The notes beneath the pieces are model-generated. The model was not told the DNA's origin, did not search any database, and saw only the letters and a list, made by a program, of their open reading frames with translations. The translations under genes and the position numbers were made by a program. Below are positions 21,728 through 31,514 of a stretch of 64,000 nucleotides of DNA, in pieces. How positions within the stretch are numbered: position 1 is the first letter of the stretch; each line of letters starts with the position of its first letter. The stretch comes from Phytophthora hibernalis (Eukaryota; Oomycota; Peronosporomycetes; Peronosporales; Peronosporaceae): the NCBI GenBank assembly GCA_012656075.1, contig JAAKBF010000227.1, positions 186,001 to 250,000 on the forward strand. The letters are read 5' to 3'.

Positions 21728-23365
21728 TTAAATTGACTCCCTGGCAACCCGCGTTGACTCCTGGATCTGGATCGATTGAGGTACATCACGCTCTGTCAGG
21801 CGGCTAACGTCTGCCACGAGAACGCGGTTGGTAAGCGACCAAGTCTGATAATCAAGAAGACCATTCACAAGCTCAGGAGACATGTCACCGTTGATAGCAC
21901 CAATCTTGGCGATCTCATTAGTGAAATGATGGAAGTCATAGTCGTGACTGATGTCAAACACCTGCTGCGAACCGACACGTACGTTGAAGTTACGAATCGA
22001 TGAACCCGGCTGTACCGTCCATGGAGCGCTATCAAAGGGGCTCTGATACTCCTGCACAGCTGCCGATGCAAAATTATTAGTCTGTTCAGCAAACGGGAGG
22101 ACCACAGTGTACTTAGCGTTCTTAACACTCGCCGAAAGCTGTAGGTCAAAGGAAGCGTTGAACTGACTCGACTGCTTACCAATGCCAGCGCGCTGGTCAA
22201 ATCGCTGGGCATATATATCATTGTAGCGCACCTTCTTGACAGGTTTCGAAATAATGGCTTGAGGGTTTTCGAGATGAACGAATGGTATATATAGACGAGA
22301 TGTCGTGAAAGGCATATAGGTACCATCAAGTGTATGTTCTAGCGAATTAACAACAGCACCCCAAGCGATGCTAAAACCATTAGCAGTAGCTGGAAGTACT
22401 CCATTCATTGGGTTTCCTGTGGATGAGGCAGCAATCATGACGGGGCAGGTATTGCCGGATGAGAGAGTAGTAGAGGTTAGCAACATACCTCTTACAGAAT
22501 CTACAGCAACAGCAGATGATCCCTGATTGACGCGGAAGCGAAGTCGAATCTGAGGATTAGCCAAGAGGTCAAGCTCCTTAAAGATCGGATGAAGGTCAGT
22601 TAGTTTGATCTTCAACATGTAGTTCCATGTACCCATAATTGCACTAGAAGAACCTAATCCAGCAACGAATGCACCACGTGCAGTTTGATTAGCGATGTTT
22701 GTAGATGCAGCTGATCCGCCAAGCGAAGGCCAACTAGACGTGAAATCAGTACCCGCGCTGGGAGGGTTTAAAAGGCGCTTCACGAAGCCATCGTTAGGAA
22801 TAGTGACTCCACCAGGGATTGATACATTAAATGCGGCTGAGAAAGCAGCATTGTTTGAATAGCCATCACCATTAGTTGAGTTCGTGACAGAACTGTAAGT
22901 AGCAGATTGAGCAGCGTCCGGAAAGAGGAACGACTCAGCACCATGCTTCGCAACATATTGAGGAGAATAGCTTGTTTGAGCACGGATGTTGCTCCAAAAC
23001 ATCTTGTAGTCAGCCATAGAGACAATGGTTTTTCCATTGAGTTCCAGCGACATCGAATCAATGACACTCCAATTACCACATTTCAGCGACACACAGAAAC
23101 GATTAGCAGGATTGTTCTGAACAGTAGTGCCATTTCGCATCGAGACCTTGTACGGCAGCATTAGATACGCATCACGAAGGCAAGCAAAGCCTTCAGATCC
23201 GTTCAGCTGTGACGTGGCGTCAATAGTAATAATACCATTCTGATACGAGCCCTGGTTTAGATCGATTACAAACGGTACCCGCTTACCAGAGGTTACCTTA
23301 ATCTCAGGATCGCTCTTTAGCGAGCTCTGGTACAAATATTGGTCGCAAAGTTGTGTTTCAGACAT
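21728..23365 (-). CDS. MCP: Polinton major capsid protein (double jelly-roll)
   Basis: A 545-residue open frame. Features typical of Polinton MCPs are the N-terminal segment VPFVIDLNQGSYQNGIITID, then GNWSVIDSMSLELNGKTIV, and the long loop-rich C-terminal half with HTLDGTYMPFTTSRLYIPFV, ISKPVKKVRYNDIYAQRF and FNASFDLQLSASVKNAKYTV. Length matches known Polinton capsid proteins. Double jelly-roll MCPs form trimeric capsomers of an icosahedral shell (family knowledge). The gene is divergent from the protease gene, with 47 bases between the starts, so they may share a promoter. No frame break is seen. Confidence 0.88.
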   Translation of the reverse strand: MSETQLCDQYLYQSSLKSDPEIKVTSGKRVPFVIDLNQGSYQNGIITIDATSQLNGSEGFACLRDAYLMLPYKVSMRNGTTVQNNPANRFCVSLKCGNWSVIDSMSLELNGKTIVSMADYKMFWSNIRAQTSYSPQYVAKHGAESFLFPDAAQSATYSSVTNSTNGDGYSNNAAFSAAFNVSIPGGVTIPNDGFVKRLLNPPSAGTDFTSSWPSLGGSAASTNIANQTARGAFVAGLGSSSAIMGTWNYMLKIKLTDLHPIFKELDLLANPQIRLRFRVNQGSSAVAVDSVRGMLLTSTTLSSGNTCPVMIAASSTGNPMNGVLPATANGFSIAWGAVVNSLEHTLDGTYMPFTTSRLYIPFVHLENPQAIISKPVKKVRYNDIYAQRFDQRAGIGKQSSQFNASFDLQLSASVKNAKYTVVLPFAEQTNNFASAAVQEYQSPFDSAPWTVQPGSSIRNFNVRVGSQQVFDISHDYDFHHFTNEIAKIGAINGDMSPELVNGLLDYQTWSLTNRVLVADVSRLTERDVPQSIQIQESTRVARESI

Positions 23366-23412
23366 GGTTGAATCTATATGGTTCCTAATATACTTTCGTT
23401 AAAATAATAATT

Positions 23413-23793
23413 ATGAGCGACCTTATCAAGCCTATAACCAGCGATCATGACCTCATCGAGCTCGCGAATAGATTACAAGTACATTTGGATAACATTTTTG
23501 AATCGAGCGAGATTGAGAAAGCCCTACCTAAGAAAGGTTCATATTTGATTCTACTGAGAACGCCAAATTTGAATATAGGTCATTGGACATGCATCCACAA
23601 CGGACAATATTACGATTCAATGGGCGAAGGTCCTCCAACCAGGTATGGTATTAGCAAATACAATAGCAAACAACATCAAGGGACATATGGCGACTACTGT
23701 GGGATATGGTGTATGCTCTGGTTATATTCCAAACAACATAAGAAACCGGAGGTATTTGACAAGATGAAAGACCTCAATTTGACTATTCTATAA
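23413..23793 (+). CDS. PRO: Adenain-like maturation cysteine protease
   Basis: A 126-residue protein with the catalytic layout of adenovirus-type proteases: His57 in NIGHWTC, Asp68 in YYDSMG, Gln89 in HQGTYGD and Cys96 in YCGIWC. Such enzymes cleave capsid and core precursors during virion maturation; the length fits Polinton proteases. It starts 47 bases from the MCP start, divergent, and is followed 39 bases later by the PX gene on the same strand. Confidence 0.9.
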   Translation: MSDLIKPITSDHDLIELANRLQVHLDNIFESSEIEKALPKKGSYLILLRTPNLNIGHWTCIHNGQYYDSMGEGPPTRYGISKYNSKQHQGTYGDYCGIWCMLWLYSKQHKKPEVFDKMKDLNLTIL

Positions 23794-23832
23794 TAGAAAT
23801 TATTTAGCTCAACAAATATAGGTTATATTACA

Positions 23833-24607
23833 ATGTACCGCGAATTAGCTATCGCCAGTGATGTTCCTGAGTCAAAGCTCAAGCGAGCTTTCAAGACCGG
23901 AACGCTATCACTCTCCAAAGATGAGTTAAGCGGGGCCGGTGCTACGCTCCATCTTCACCCCGAATCGTACGCAAAAGCCCTCCGAGCCCGTAAATCTGGT
24001 AAGGGAACGCGTCTTCTTATCACGAAGAAGGAGATTCGCTATCCATTCAAGCATATGCAAGGTGGTGGTATGCATGGGGCGAGTATTTGGGGAAAGGTTT
24101 GGGGAGCCATTAAATCGACTTTCAAGCTCGCTAAGGACTCAGGTATTTTGTCTCGCGTTGCCGACGCAGCTGTTCCTGCTCTCGCTACCGCTCTAGAAGC
24201 ACCAAGGCGCGATCCCTGTCAGAGCTGCAATTAAATCGATGACAGGAATCGGTATTTATGATAACGATAGCGACGTGGGTAACGCAGGTGGTCGTATATC
24301 AATGTTCGATGTAAAGAAAGGGGCTAAACGTGCTCTCGCTTACACAAAACGAAAGGGTATTCTTACTGATGCTGTCGATGTCGGAGAGAAATATCTACTG
24401 AGTAAGGCGACAAAACCTGAACATTCGGATCTCATCAAATCGATTCGAGCAGAGGTCCGTCGTCGTTATGGAGCTGGCGTTCCAGTTAAGAAGGCTGCTA
24501 AAAGACCCGTCAAATTTGCTAAGGGCTCCCAGGAGGCTAAGGATCACATGGCTAAACTCCGTGCTATGCGAAGTAAAGGTAAATCTGGTGGCAGTTTTAG
24601 ATTATGA
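23833..24607 (+). CDS. PX-like virion core/minor capsid-associated protein (frameshifted)
   Basis: Two frames overlap at about 24210-24240. The first (23833-24234) has a basic N-terminus and a glycine-rich amphipathic segment, GGGMHGASIWGKVWGAIKST, ending near SRVADAAVPALATAL. The second continues from IPVRAAIKSMTG to the stop at 24605-24607, basic, ending MAKLRAMRSKGKSGGSFRL. The amphipathic GxxxWGKVW segment and the terminal GSFRL are typical of the Polinton protein called PX, compared by some authors with adenovirus core or membrane-lytic precursors. I read it as one gene of about 257 residues with a two-base deficit or one-base excess near 24208. Protease cleavage at Gly-rich sites is plausible. 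Confidence 0.7.
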
Positions 24608-24702
24608 ATTCCACCGTAATCTGATAGATAAAGTTGTATTCAAACAAATTGGCCATCTGCAGCGCCGGAGTGCATAGTTCGCAGATGGTAGGTCAGAGCT
24701 TT

Positions 24703-25622
24703 TTATTTTTTGGCTCTTAGTAAGAGCATGATCGAAACAGAAGTGTCTCGGAATTTCACTTTCTTATCGTTCTGGTTATAGATACTAATTGTGATAGTTG
24801 TTCTCGAACCATTGTGGCAGTTCATCCAAGCATACTGAGACGGCTTATAGGTAATTAGCTGACCAATATCTGCATCACCTCGATCAAAAGCAGATAGAAT
24901 ATCACCCGATACGACATACTCATTTCTGATTAGATCACAACGAACGATGTAGGAACTGGTTGGGTGAATTTGCGGAATGGTGTTCGATAGCTGGGCACTT
25001 GCGACAGTTGAAGAAGCTGCTGGATATGTGCCTACAGAAAGCCTTACTACTGACCCAAAAGCAGCGTTGTCAATAATTAATCGTGAAACTCGAGTTGTTG
25101 TAGGTAGCCCAGTACCACCAGATGAGTATAAACCTGTTGCTGGACGTACCCAAGTACCTCCGGCAGTCGGCAGAGTCCTTGGCGTTGGGCTAAAATCAAA
25201 TTGTGCAGCGTAGTAGACACTATTCTCGTTTAGTTGGATGTAGAAAACATTATTACCGGAAGGATCGATGAGATAGGCACCAGCGTTGATTAGAGCGGTT
25301 TGAATGCTTCTGTTGATATCAGAGTACTTGTAATAGCCATCAGGTAGACTAATATTGACCGTAGAAGTAGTTCCAGCTGTAGGAATTTCAACCTTGAAGG
25401 AGGTGTTCTGGAACTGCATTGAATCAATGTTGTACTCACTGTTGTACAGGCTAATGGATTGAATAGCGCAGGCTACATCACGGAAATCGGCCGCCGAACC
25501 AGGAAACGAGTAGCGCCACGTTGAATTGTACAAGATTGGTACTGTCGATTTTCTAAAAGCTTGCCATCTTCGCTGTATATGATAAGAGCCATAATTCTGA
25601 CTGATCAATAAGAATTATTCAT
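24703..25622 (-). CDS. mCP: Polinton minor capsid (penton) protein, single jelly-roll
   Basis: About 305 residues. The family pattern is clear: STVPILYNSTWRYSFPGSAA near the N-terminus, VACAIQSISLYNSEYNID, LPDGYYKYSDINRSIQ, and the C-terminal strand VSIMLLLRAKK. This is the penton/minor capsid protein occupying icosahedral vertices (family knowledge). No ATG lies in the conserved frame. The ATG at 25620-25622 overlaps the ATPase stop (ATGA) and enters the frame if one base, probably a G, is missing near 25609. The overlap suggests co-expression with the ATPase. Confidence 0.85.
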
Positions 25623-26397
25623 AACTGATTGAGATCTACAACTTGATCAAAATTGTAGCGGAGCTGACCTTTGACTGAATCCACGAGGAGAATCTGTCCT
25701 TTTCGCCCAGTGGCTTTGTTATATGCTGTCATGATATTACAATCGTTTAGACCGTCTATATTGAAGTCTTTGACAACCATTTGCAAATCACGTTTTGAAT
25801 TTGCTTTTAGGATCGCTACATACTCTGCATTCAAGCGAATCATCTTATCGGTTGCAAAATAGCGATGACTTAAGAAAATGGTACTCAATTTGAAATGCCT
25901 TCCGCGAGTGAAGTAATGTGAAAATATGTTCTTCTGCAGTAGTTTATCGTTGCTGTAGTCATCTATGATTACAAGCTCAGGCTTGTTCGAACTTAGAGGG
26001 GTTCGTCGTACTTGGTCGACGCTGGGAGGTAAATCTGGGTCAGCAAATGTGACAAATCCATCCAGTTTATCGCGAAGGTACTCATACAGCTCCTGATGAG
26101 GGTTGCGAGCAATGATGGTTAAGTGCGTGAAGATATGTGGACAATGCTTGAGTATATACAAATAGAGATTATTCTTGCCTGAAAAACTTGGTCCGAGTAC
26201 CACCATTCTAAACAAAGTTTTGATATCTAGAGCGGAGATATCACCCATACCAACCGAGCGATACTTTTTGGACAGTGATGCGCCGAAATCCGGAATAAGC
26301 GACGTCTCGTTGCTTGTATCACCTTCGGGAAGGTCGCAGGGCTTTCCGTTCCTCCTAGCTCTGCTTGGATCCCTTGACTTCTGTCAAGAGCGACCAT
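25619..26397 (-). CDS. ATP: A32/FtsK-HerA-type genome-packaging ATPase
   Basis: Walker A reads LGPSFSGKNN: the usual Ser/Thr after GK is Asn. Walker B is LVIIDDYSN. STIFLSHRYFATDKMIRLNA follows, the sensor region conserved in Polinton and virophage packaging ATPases. The open frame containing these starts at 26248, but the sequence upstream is also coding: an ATG at 26395-26397 begins MVALDRSQGIQAEL, and one base missing in a C run near 26334 separates it from the SLIPDFGASLSKKYRSVG segment leading into the domain. It probably packages the element's DNA into capsids. Confidence 0.88.
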
Positions 26398-26447
26398 GAT
26401 CGTTTGATAATATCGCTTGATCTATATAGCTCTAGACAAAATCGATC

Positions 26448-28177
26448 ATGAGTGGTTTCAGTTATCCACAACCGACATTTATATCAACAGCCTATAACCC
26501 CGCTTTCTACCTTTCGCTGGATTCTAGTGGGTATCTAACGTACAAATACGCGCAGACCCTATATATTGGCAAAAATGACTACCGTCTAACCTACCTGAGT
26601 GGTGTTAGTCCAGGCACGGCTACTAATAATAGTGCATTGGTGCTTTCATCTACAGGTAGTATAAGTGGTATCAATTCATTATCGGCAACTACTCTAACAG
26701 GATCATTATCAACAGCATCGCAGTCAGGAATCACCTCGCTTGGTACTCTGACAGGATTGACGATAAATGGTTCGCTTAACCTGACTGGATCTAGCAGATC
26801 TATTTCTTACAGGACCAGGTTGTTACATTAATGCGACTAGCTACTATCAGTCAGGTACCGCATATGATCTAAGCACGTTTATATCGGGCTTACCATCACT
26901 CATCAATGTATCAACGATTGGTACTATGGAAGCTAATAGGGTATTATCTGCCGATAGCTCTAATAGCTTGACTATACCAGCATCTCCCGACTCAGGCTAT
27001 TCAAACGGAATCACTTTTGGACCCAATGCAAAACTTTGGGCAGATCCATCTAATCCATATCCAGTTAAACTAACCAATAGTTTTGGAGGCCTCAACCTCA
27101 TTAATAACACAGGAGGACTCTATCCATCAACTGTTAAGTGCTTTAACATCGATTGTTATCAGACTATTAGCAGCGTTCAGCAAAATACTAGGTTCAGAAT
27201 TCACCTCATCCCCGGTGGTGTATACACATCAATGCTAGAGCCCTGGTAGGCACAAATGATGCACGATTGTACTTGACGACACGGCTGGAAGGGGGAAATA
27301 CGAACGGCATATTGCTGCTTCCTAATAATTCAGCTCCGTATACTAGCCGTATCTGCTTCAATGATTCGAGCTACTACGACGGGACCATGTACTCATTTAA
27401 CGGCCCGATAGCGATCAAAGGAGATACGAGTGTTTGGGCAGATGGGGCAGCATATGGTCAGTAGCCCAGCAATGATCTGACATGGCCTCTACCCCATGTA
27501 AACTACAATTGCAAGTCGCTAACGATGGGACTGGTGCTCGATTTGGAAGTTACTCTGGTCATAATTGAGTCTGATGACTAACAACAGCGTCTTAATGACT
27601 CTCACGACTACTAAACGTGTTGGTATCAATACAACAGGTCCGCTTGCTGATTTACATGTTGGAGGCACTACCTCACTACATATGCTGCCGGAGGGCAAAT
27701 GGCCTACGTTCAAGGAGTAGCGAGCAACATGGTAGGAATGACTCGGCCCCGTTTCATATGCGACTAGCATTATATCCGCAGGATACATCTCATGCGCCAA
27801 TCTGTGACGGTCTCCGATAGAAAATTAAAAAAGATATTGTCGAGGCTGAGCTAGAAGACGTATTACCACTTTATCAGTTAAAGCCTCAGTGCTACTCATG
27901 GATTGAATCAGAGAATAAGCCAATTCGGGAGTGCGGACTCATTGCTCAAGAAGTTGCCGCAGCTGGTTTGCTTAACCTAATAAGTGTCGTTGACATACCA
28001 GACATGAAAAGAGGTGCAGACCCCGTTTTAGAGCCTGAAGGAAAGCAACTCTCTGTCAACTATCCGATGATATCAATGTATAATATGAGAATGATTCAGC
28101 ATCTCCTTGAAGAGATCAAAGAACTTAAGGCCTCGTCCACTCAAGCTCTGTGTGGCTCTAAGGTAACTAACAGTTAG
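26448..28177 (+). CDS. Fibre-like protein with C-terminal peptidase-S74-type intramolecular chaperone (frameshifted)
   Basis: The N-terminal third is Ser/Thr/Gly-rich beta-repeat sequence (SGINSLSATTLTGSLSTASQ; LGTLTGLTINGSLNLTGS), as in trimeric fibres. Middle pieces look like tail-fibre sequence: NDGTGARFGSYSGH and KRVGINTTGPLADLHVGG, the VGIGTxxPxxxLxV-type lead-in. The C-terminus has VSDRKLKK, then DIVEAELEDVLPLYQLKPQC, RECGLIAQEVAAAG and NYPMISMYNMRMIQHLL, the endosialidase-type self-cleaving chaperone (S74) with its SDxRxKxxI, GxIAQEV and YxxL signatures. Breaks of one or two bases occur around 26810, 27231, 27463, 27567, 27715-27780 and 27830. It ends 13 bases from the convergent gene. 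Role in host attachment is inferred from phage fibres. Confidence 0.75.
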
Positions 28178-28190
28178 ATAGCGAAGGTCT

Positions 28191-29129
28191 TCACGGAAGC
28201 CTTCTTTTTTGAGATGGCTTGTAAGCCCACATTCGTCCTCCTGTAGTCTGCGTAGCAGCATCGGTTGTTTTTATACTTTTATCGAGATCTGTAGCCCATA
28301 CGGCTGTCTGTGTTTGCTGGGGTCGCTCGTGGATGATCAGATTCTTCATGATAGTTTTGAGCTCTGCGAGGTTAAGATCGGCATTATCACCATAGCGTGG
28401 ATATAATTCTTGGATTGAAGAAGAACATCTCTGGTTTCGTTTATAGTAAACGAGTTATAATATCTTTAAACTCTGAATCTGAAATAAGTCGATTGCTGTA
28501 CATATCTACACTAAGTGATTTGAGCTGCTTGATAATGCTTGGGTTATCATTACCAAGATCTAGCTCCCCTTCAGTTTGTCATACTCTGCTTTAAGAGACT
28601 CTAACGGGTCCTCGAGCTTGTCGTGAAAATTATACTGTAGGTGTGTGATGGATAGAATCTCCTTAAATAGCTTTTTATCGTCGATATGTAGCTTATCATA
28701 AGACGGTTGATCGATGTGTTGCTTATATACCAGAGTCCTGATCATGTTTTGCAGCTTATCGCTGATTTTACACGGAGGACCGCATTTTCGTCGATTAGGC
28801 TGCACTATCACAAGCGTTTTAGCATCTAGATCCGGTAGACGGATGTACTTACTCCCCAACTGACGATATACGTGTAGCTAGTCCCTGGATCTCGTTGAGA
28901 TTGTACGTACGACCACGCCTGATCACACCATCAAGTGGAGCCACCCCAGCACCCCTCAACCCACGACCTTTAGACCCGAACGGGTGGCATGGGCGCGAAA
29001 GGCAGCATGCTCCTTCTGACGATCCATTTCAGTGTATGTTTTCAACTTCAACGAATAGACAGCCTTAGTAGCTTTCAAAGCTGATCTTGCTGCCTTGAGC
29101 GCTGACTTTTTTGCTTTAGAGCTAGACAT
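28191..29129 (-). CDS. Conserved Polinton protein of unknown function, coiled-coil N-terminus
   Basis: The start at 29129 (MSSSKAKKSALKAARSALKA) gives a basic helical N-terminus, overlapping the stop of the upstream gene by 8 bases. Downstream is RGAGVAPLDGVIRRGRTYNL then NEIQGLATRI, next SKYIRLPDLDAKTLVIVQPN, then KLEDPLESLKAEYDKLKG and LGNDNPSIIKQLKSLSVDMY. These blocks remind me of an uncharacterised protein seen in other Polintons; I cannot name a function. Frames change near 28980, near 28855 (G run) and at the G4 run near 28567. The stop is at 28191-28193. Confidence 0.6.
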
Positions 29130-29942
29130 TTTTTGCGGCGTTTTGAGCTGTCTCAAACCTCTTCTGAGCTTCTCCATACACCTGAAACGCGGCTTCCGCT
29201 TCATCATGCAGTTTTCGCAATGTTTCGTCGTTATCATATGCTTCAGGCCTTGGTTGCTTGATATCAACAGCATTTTTCAAAATGACCGCACGTAATATCT
29301 CAAGATTCTTAATAATGTTTGCCTCCGTCCTCGTCTCCGCATCAGTTTTCGGACCATCTATATCTGACACAGCTTTGTATACATCCTCCATTCCATTTAG
29401 CAGCGATTCGAAGGTATCCATCCACCTCATGTTCTTCATTAAGTCAGACAAAGCTGTACCGGAGAGTGATTTGTGTTGCGCATTTCTAATATTAAGTGGA
29501 CGACGAAGCATGGGCTCACCGAAATAGTAGCCCACATGGGTTTTAATCCCTGTTTTAGAATCTACAATCGGGCTCAAGCGAAATGGAATCTCAACATTTT
29601 TATCAATAAGCTCTTGAAAGTATTCGCTTATGAACTGCTTAGCTTCGCTATCAGAAATTGACATGTTGCCATCCATGTCTTCATTGGGACCTGTTTTAAC
29701 GCCATGACAAGCTTCGACGTCATCAGTGGCTTGCTCATACGTGTTTGGTGTCAATACCTTGTCCACTTTACCTACTAGAGCAATCTTCAACCCTCTACCC
29801 TCGATCATGTCTAGAAACGTATTCAGCGTTGATCGCCAATCGATATTTTTAACACTGATGGATGAGGTCGCTTGGGGTTTTTGTCATAAACTCTAATAGT
29901 AGTAGGATCTACCCATACATATACCTCGTGAGAAACTTTTGC
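29122..29942 (-). CDS. Polinton accessory protein of unknown function
   Basis: The main open frame (29122-29808) has about 228 residues with helical Lys/Glu-rich ends; key segments are EYFQELIDKNVEIPFRLSPI and MRWMDTFESLLNGMEDVYKA. Coding continues upstream in another frame from 29942 (VYVWVDPTTIRVYDKNPKR), with one A missing in an A run near 29852. The stop codon overlaps the start of the next gene. No known domain is visible. Its start is uncertain: no ATG lies in the upstream frame before the stop at 29943. Confidence 0.5.
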
Positions 29943-30851
29943 TTAGTTGGTTGTTCTTTGTAAAACAGGTTCGATACTCTTAGATAAGCCATTCGATTCT
30001 AGCAACTCTCTGTTTTTAGTAATAATCCAGAACAGTTTCATTTGTGCATCTTCATTGTCAGACGTTGTGGAGGTTGATTTCTTATCAAAATGGATATCAG
30101 CTAGTCTTTGATCTTTAAGCGATATTTCAAGATCTTCCAACTCATCACCCATGCGCTTTCTTGCTAAGCGCTTTCGAGTCATCAGTGAAGCATGATACTG
30201 GGGATCTTCCATACGCATAGAGCTGACTTCGTCAATTGAATTGCTCTCACCACTATACAAAATATCTCTGATTATCTCCTCAGTTGCCTCCCAATTAATC
30301 GACTTATAATTTCTAGCTTTGTTCCCACTCTTGATCACTATTAGCGATCCTCTCTCACCTAGGTAATATCTATTGTCCTCCGTGCCAGTATTTTTATTAA
30401 TTGGAACTACTCGTAGAGCAGCCCAGTTTGGATTGGCTTTGAATAGATATCGTATCCACTCCGAGATTCGACCTGCTCCTTGGTATCACGTGCACGAACG
30501 GGTTTCGCTTGAGCGTTTTGTGTATTTGTTTCGACTTCTACTGTTTGGGGATGAACATTGACACCAAAATCAGCCATTTCCGCAGCGTCTGTGCTCGTTC
30601 CAACTGATGAGAGCTCAGGGATTTTCACGGAGTTTCTATCACTCGGGCTTTTTAAAGTCATAATCTGTTTGAGATGACTCATCGGACGTATTTGGGACGG
30701 CTGTCATTGTCTTTGAAAAATCACTAGCCCAAGAGGTGCCTTCATACATCAAGCGCTTAGCCTTTGCTTGGCTTACACGACGATGAACCCGTTCAAGGAG
30801 TTCTTGCCGCTTTTGCTCTCTCTGAGCTAAGGATTCAAAAATTGGGAACAT
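29943..30851 (-). CDS. Polinton accessory protein of unknown function
   Basis: Three overlapping frames read as one protein. It starts at 30851 with MFPIFESLAQREQKRQELLE (helical). A Ser/Thr/Glu-rich linker follows after a shift at the A5 run near 30655. After a missing G near 30466 comes REWIRYLFKANPNWAALRVV, then DNRYYLGERGSLIVIKSGNK, and a charged C-terminal half ending SKSIEPVLQRTTN. No catalytic motif is seen. It lies head-to-tail with the next two minus-strand genes, which suggests co-transcription. Confidence 0.5.
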
Positions 30852-30987
30852 TGTAGAGCTAAGCTATATTAGATCGAACACAAAAATCGTTAACTGCATA
30901 CTCTACTCTACCAGTAACTCGGCATGAGTCGGCTATGACTAGTTTTGTCATATGAGTGGCAAATCTCGTTTCGATCATTCAAAAGGC

Positions 30988-31236
30988 TTAGATATCGATC
31001 TTTGATAGATTTAAATGGCACGCCAAATATTTTTCCAGCTCTTTTCTATTTTTTCGATTTGATACTGTCCTCCTGAACGATGATATCGGGTCAAGGTTGA
31101 GCTTTTCATCTTTAAGTCTGGTGACTTCCCTAATTGTCCAGATCTTTCGTTGCAACTGCCGTAGATCACGTTTGAGCTGTTCGTTTTCACTGGAGAGAGG
31201 GGTAAGCCTGCCGTGCTGTATGGCTTCCCTCTCCAT
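30988..31236 (-). CDS. Small coiled-coil protein
   Basis: 82 residues; SSENEQLKRDLRQLQRKIW gives a heptad-like pattern and the C-terminus is Arg/Lys-rich. It starts with an ATG at 31236, about 70 bases from the divergent small gene. No family is recognised; it may be a small DNA-binding or assembly protein. Confidence 0.4.
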   Translation of the reverse strand: MEREAIQHGRLTPLSSENEQLKRDLRQLQRKIWTIREVTRLKDEKLNLDPISSFRRTVSNRKNRKELEKYLACHLNLSKIDI

Positions 31237-31304
31237 CCATTGGCATGCTTACACATTTCAAGAGAGGTAAAGTATATATATATATTTTAAGATATATAGT
31301 TGAG

Positions 31305-31496
31305 ATGGATGAAAATATCATCTTTCTTGACGATCCGCTTGATGATTTGCCTGTCTACGACAACTCGACGCTACTAGAAGAAAGCTATAAAATAAAGAAA
31401 TGCACAGTGAAAGAAGAAAGATTATTTAGACCAAGACTAAAGAAGGTGACACCTTCCCGAAGGGGTTTCAAGCGACCATTCGTTGCAATTAAGTAG
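31305..31496 (+). CDS. Small charged protein, acidic N-terminus and basic C-terminus
   Basis: 63 residues from an ATG at 31305: MDENIIFLDDPLDDLPVYDN, then a Lys/Arg-rich tail ending GFKRPFVAIK. It sits between the coiled-coil gene and the integrase and is convergent with the integrase (18 bases apart). The short DNA around AAGGTGACACCTTCCCGAAG recurs near the ATPase 5' end. Function unknown. Confidence 0.4.
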   Translation: MDENIIFLDDPLDDLPVYDNSTLLEESYKIKKCTVKEERLFRPRLKKVTPSRRGFKRPFVAIK

Positions 31497-31514
31497 AGCT
31501 TAAGTGACGACGCT

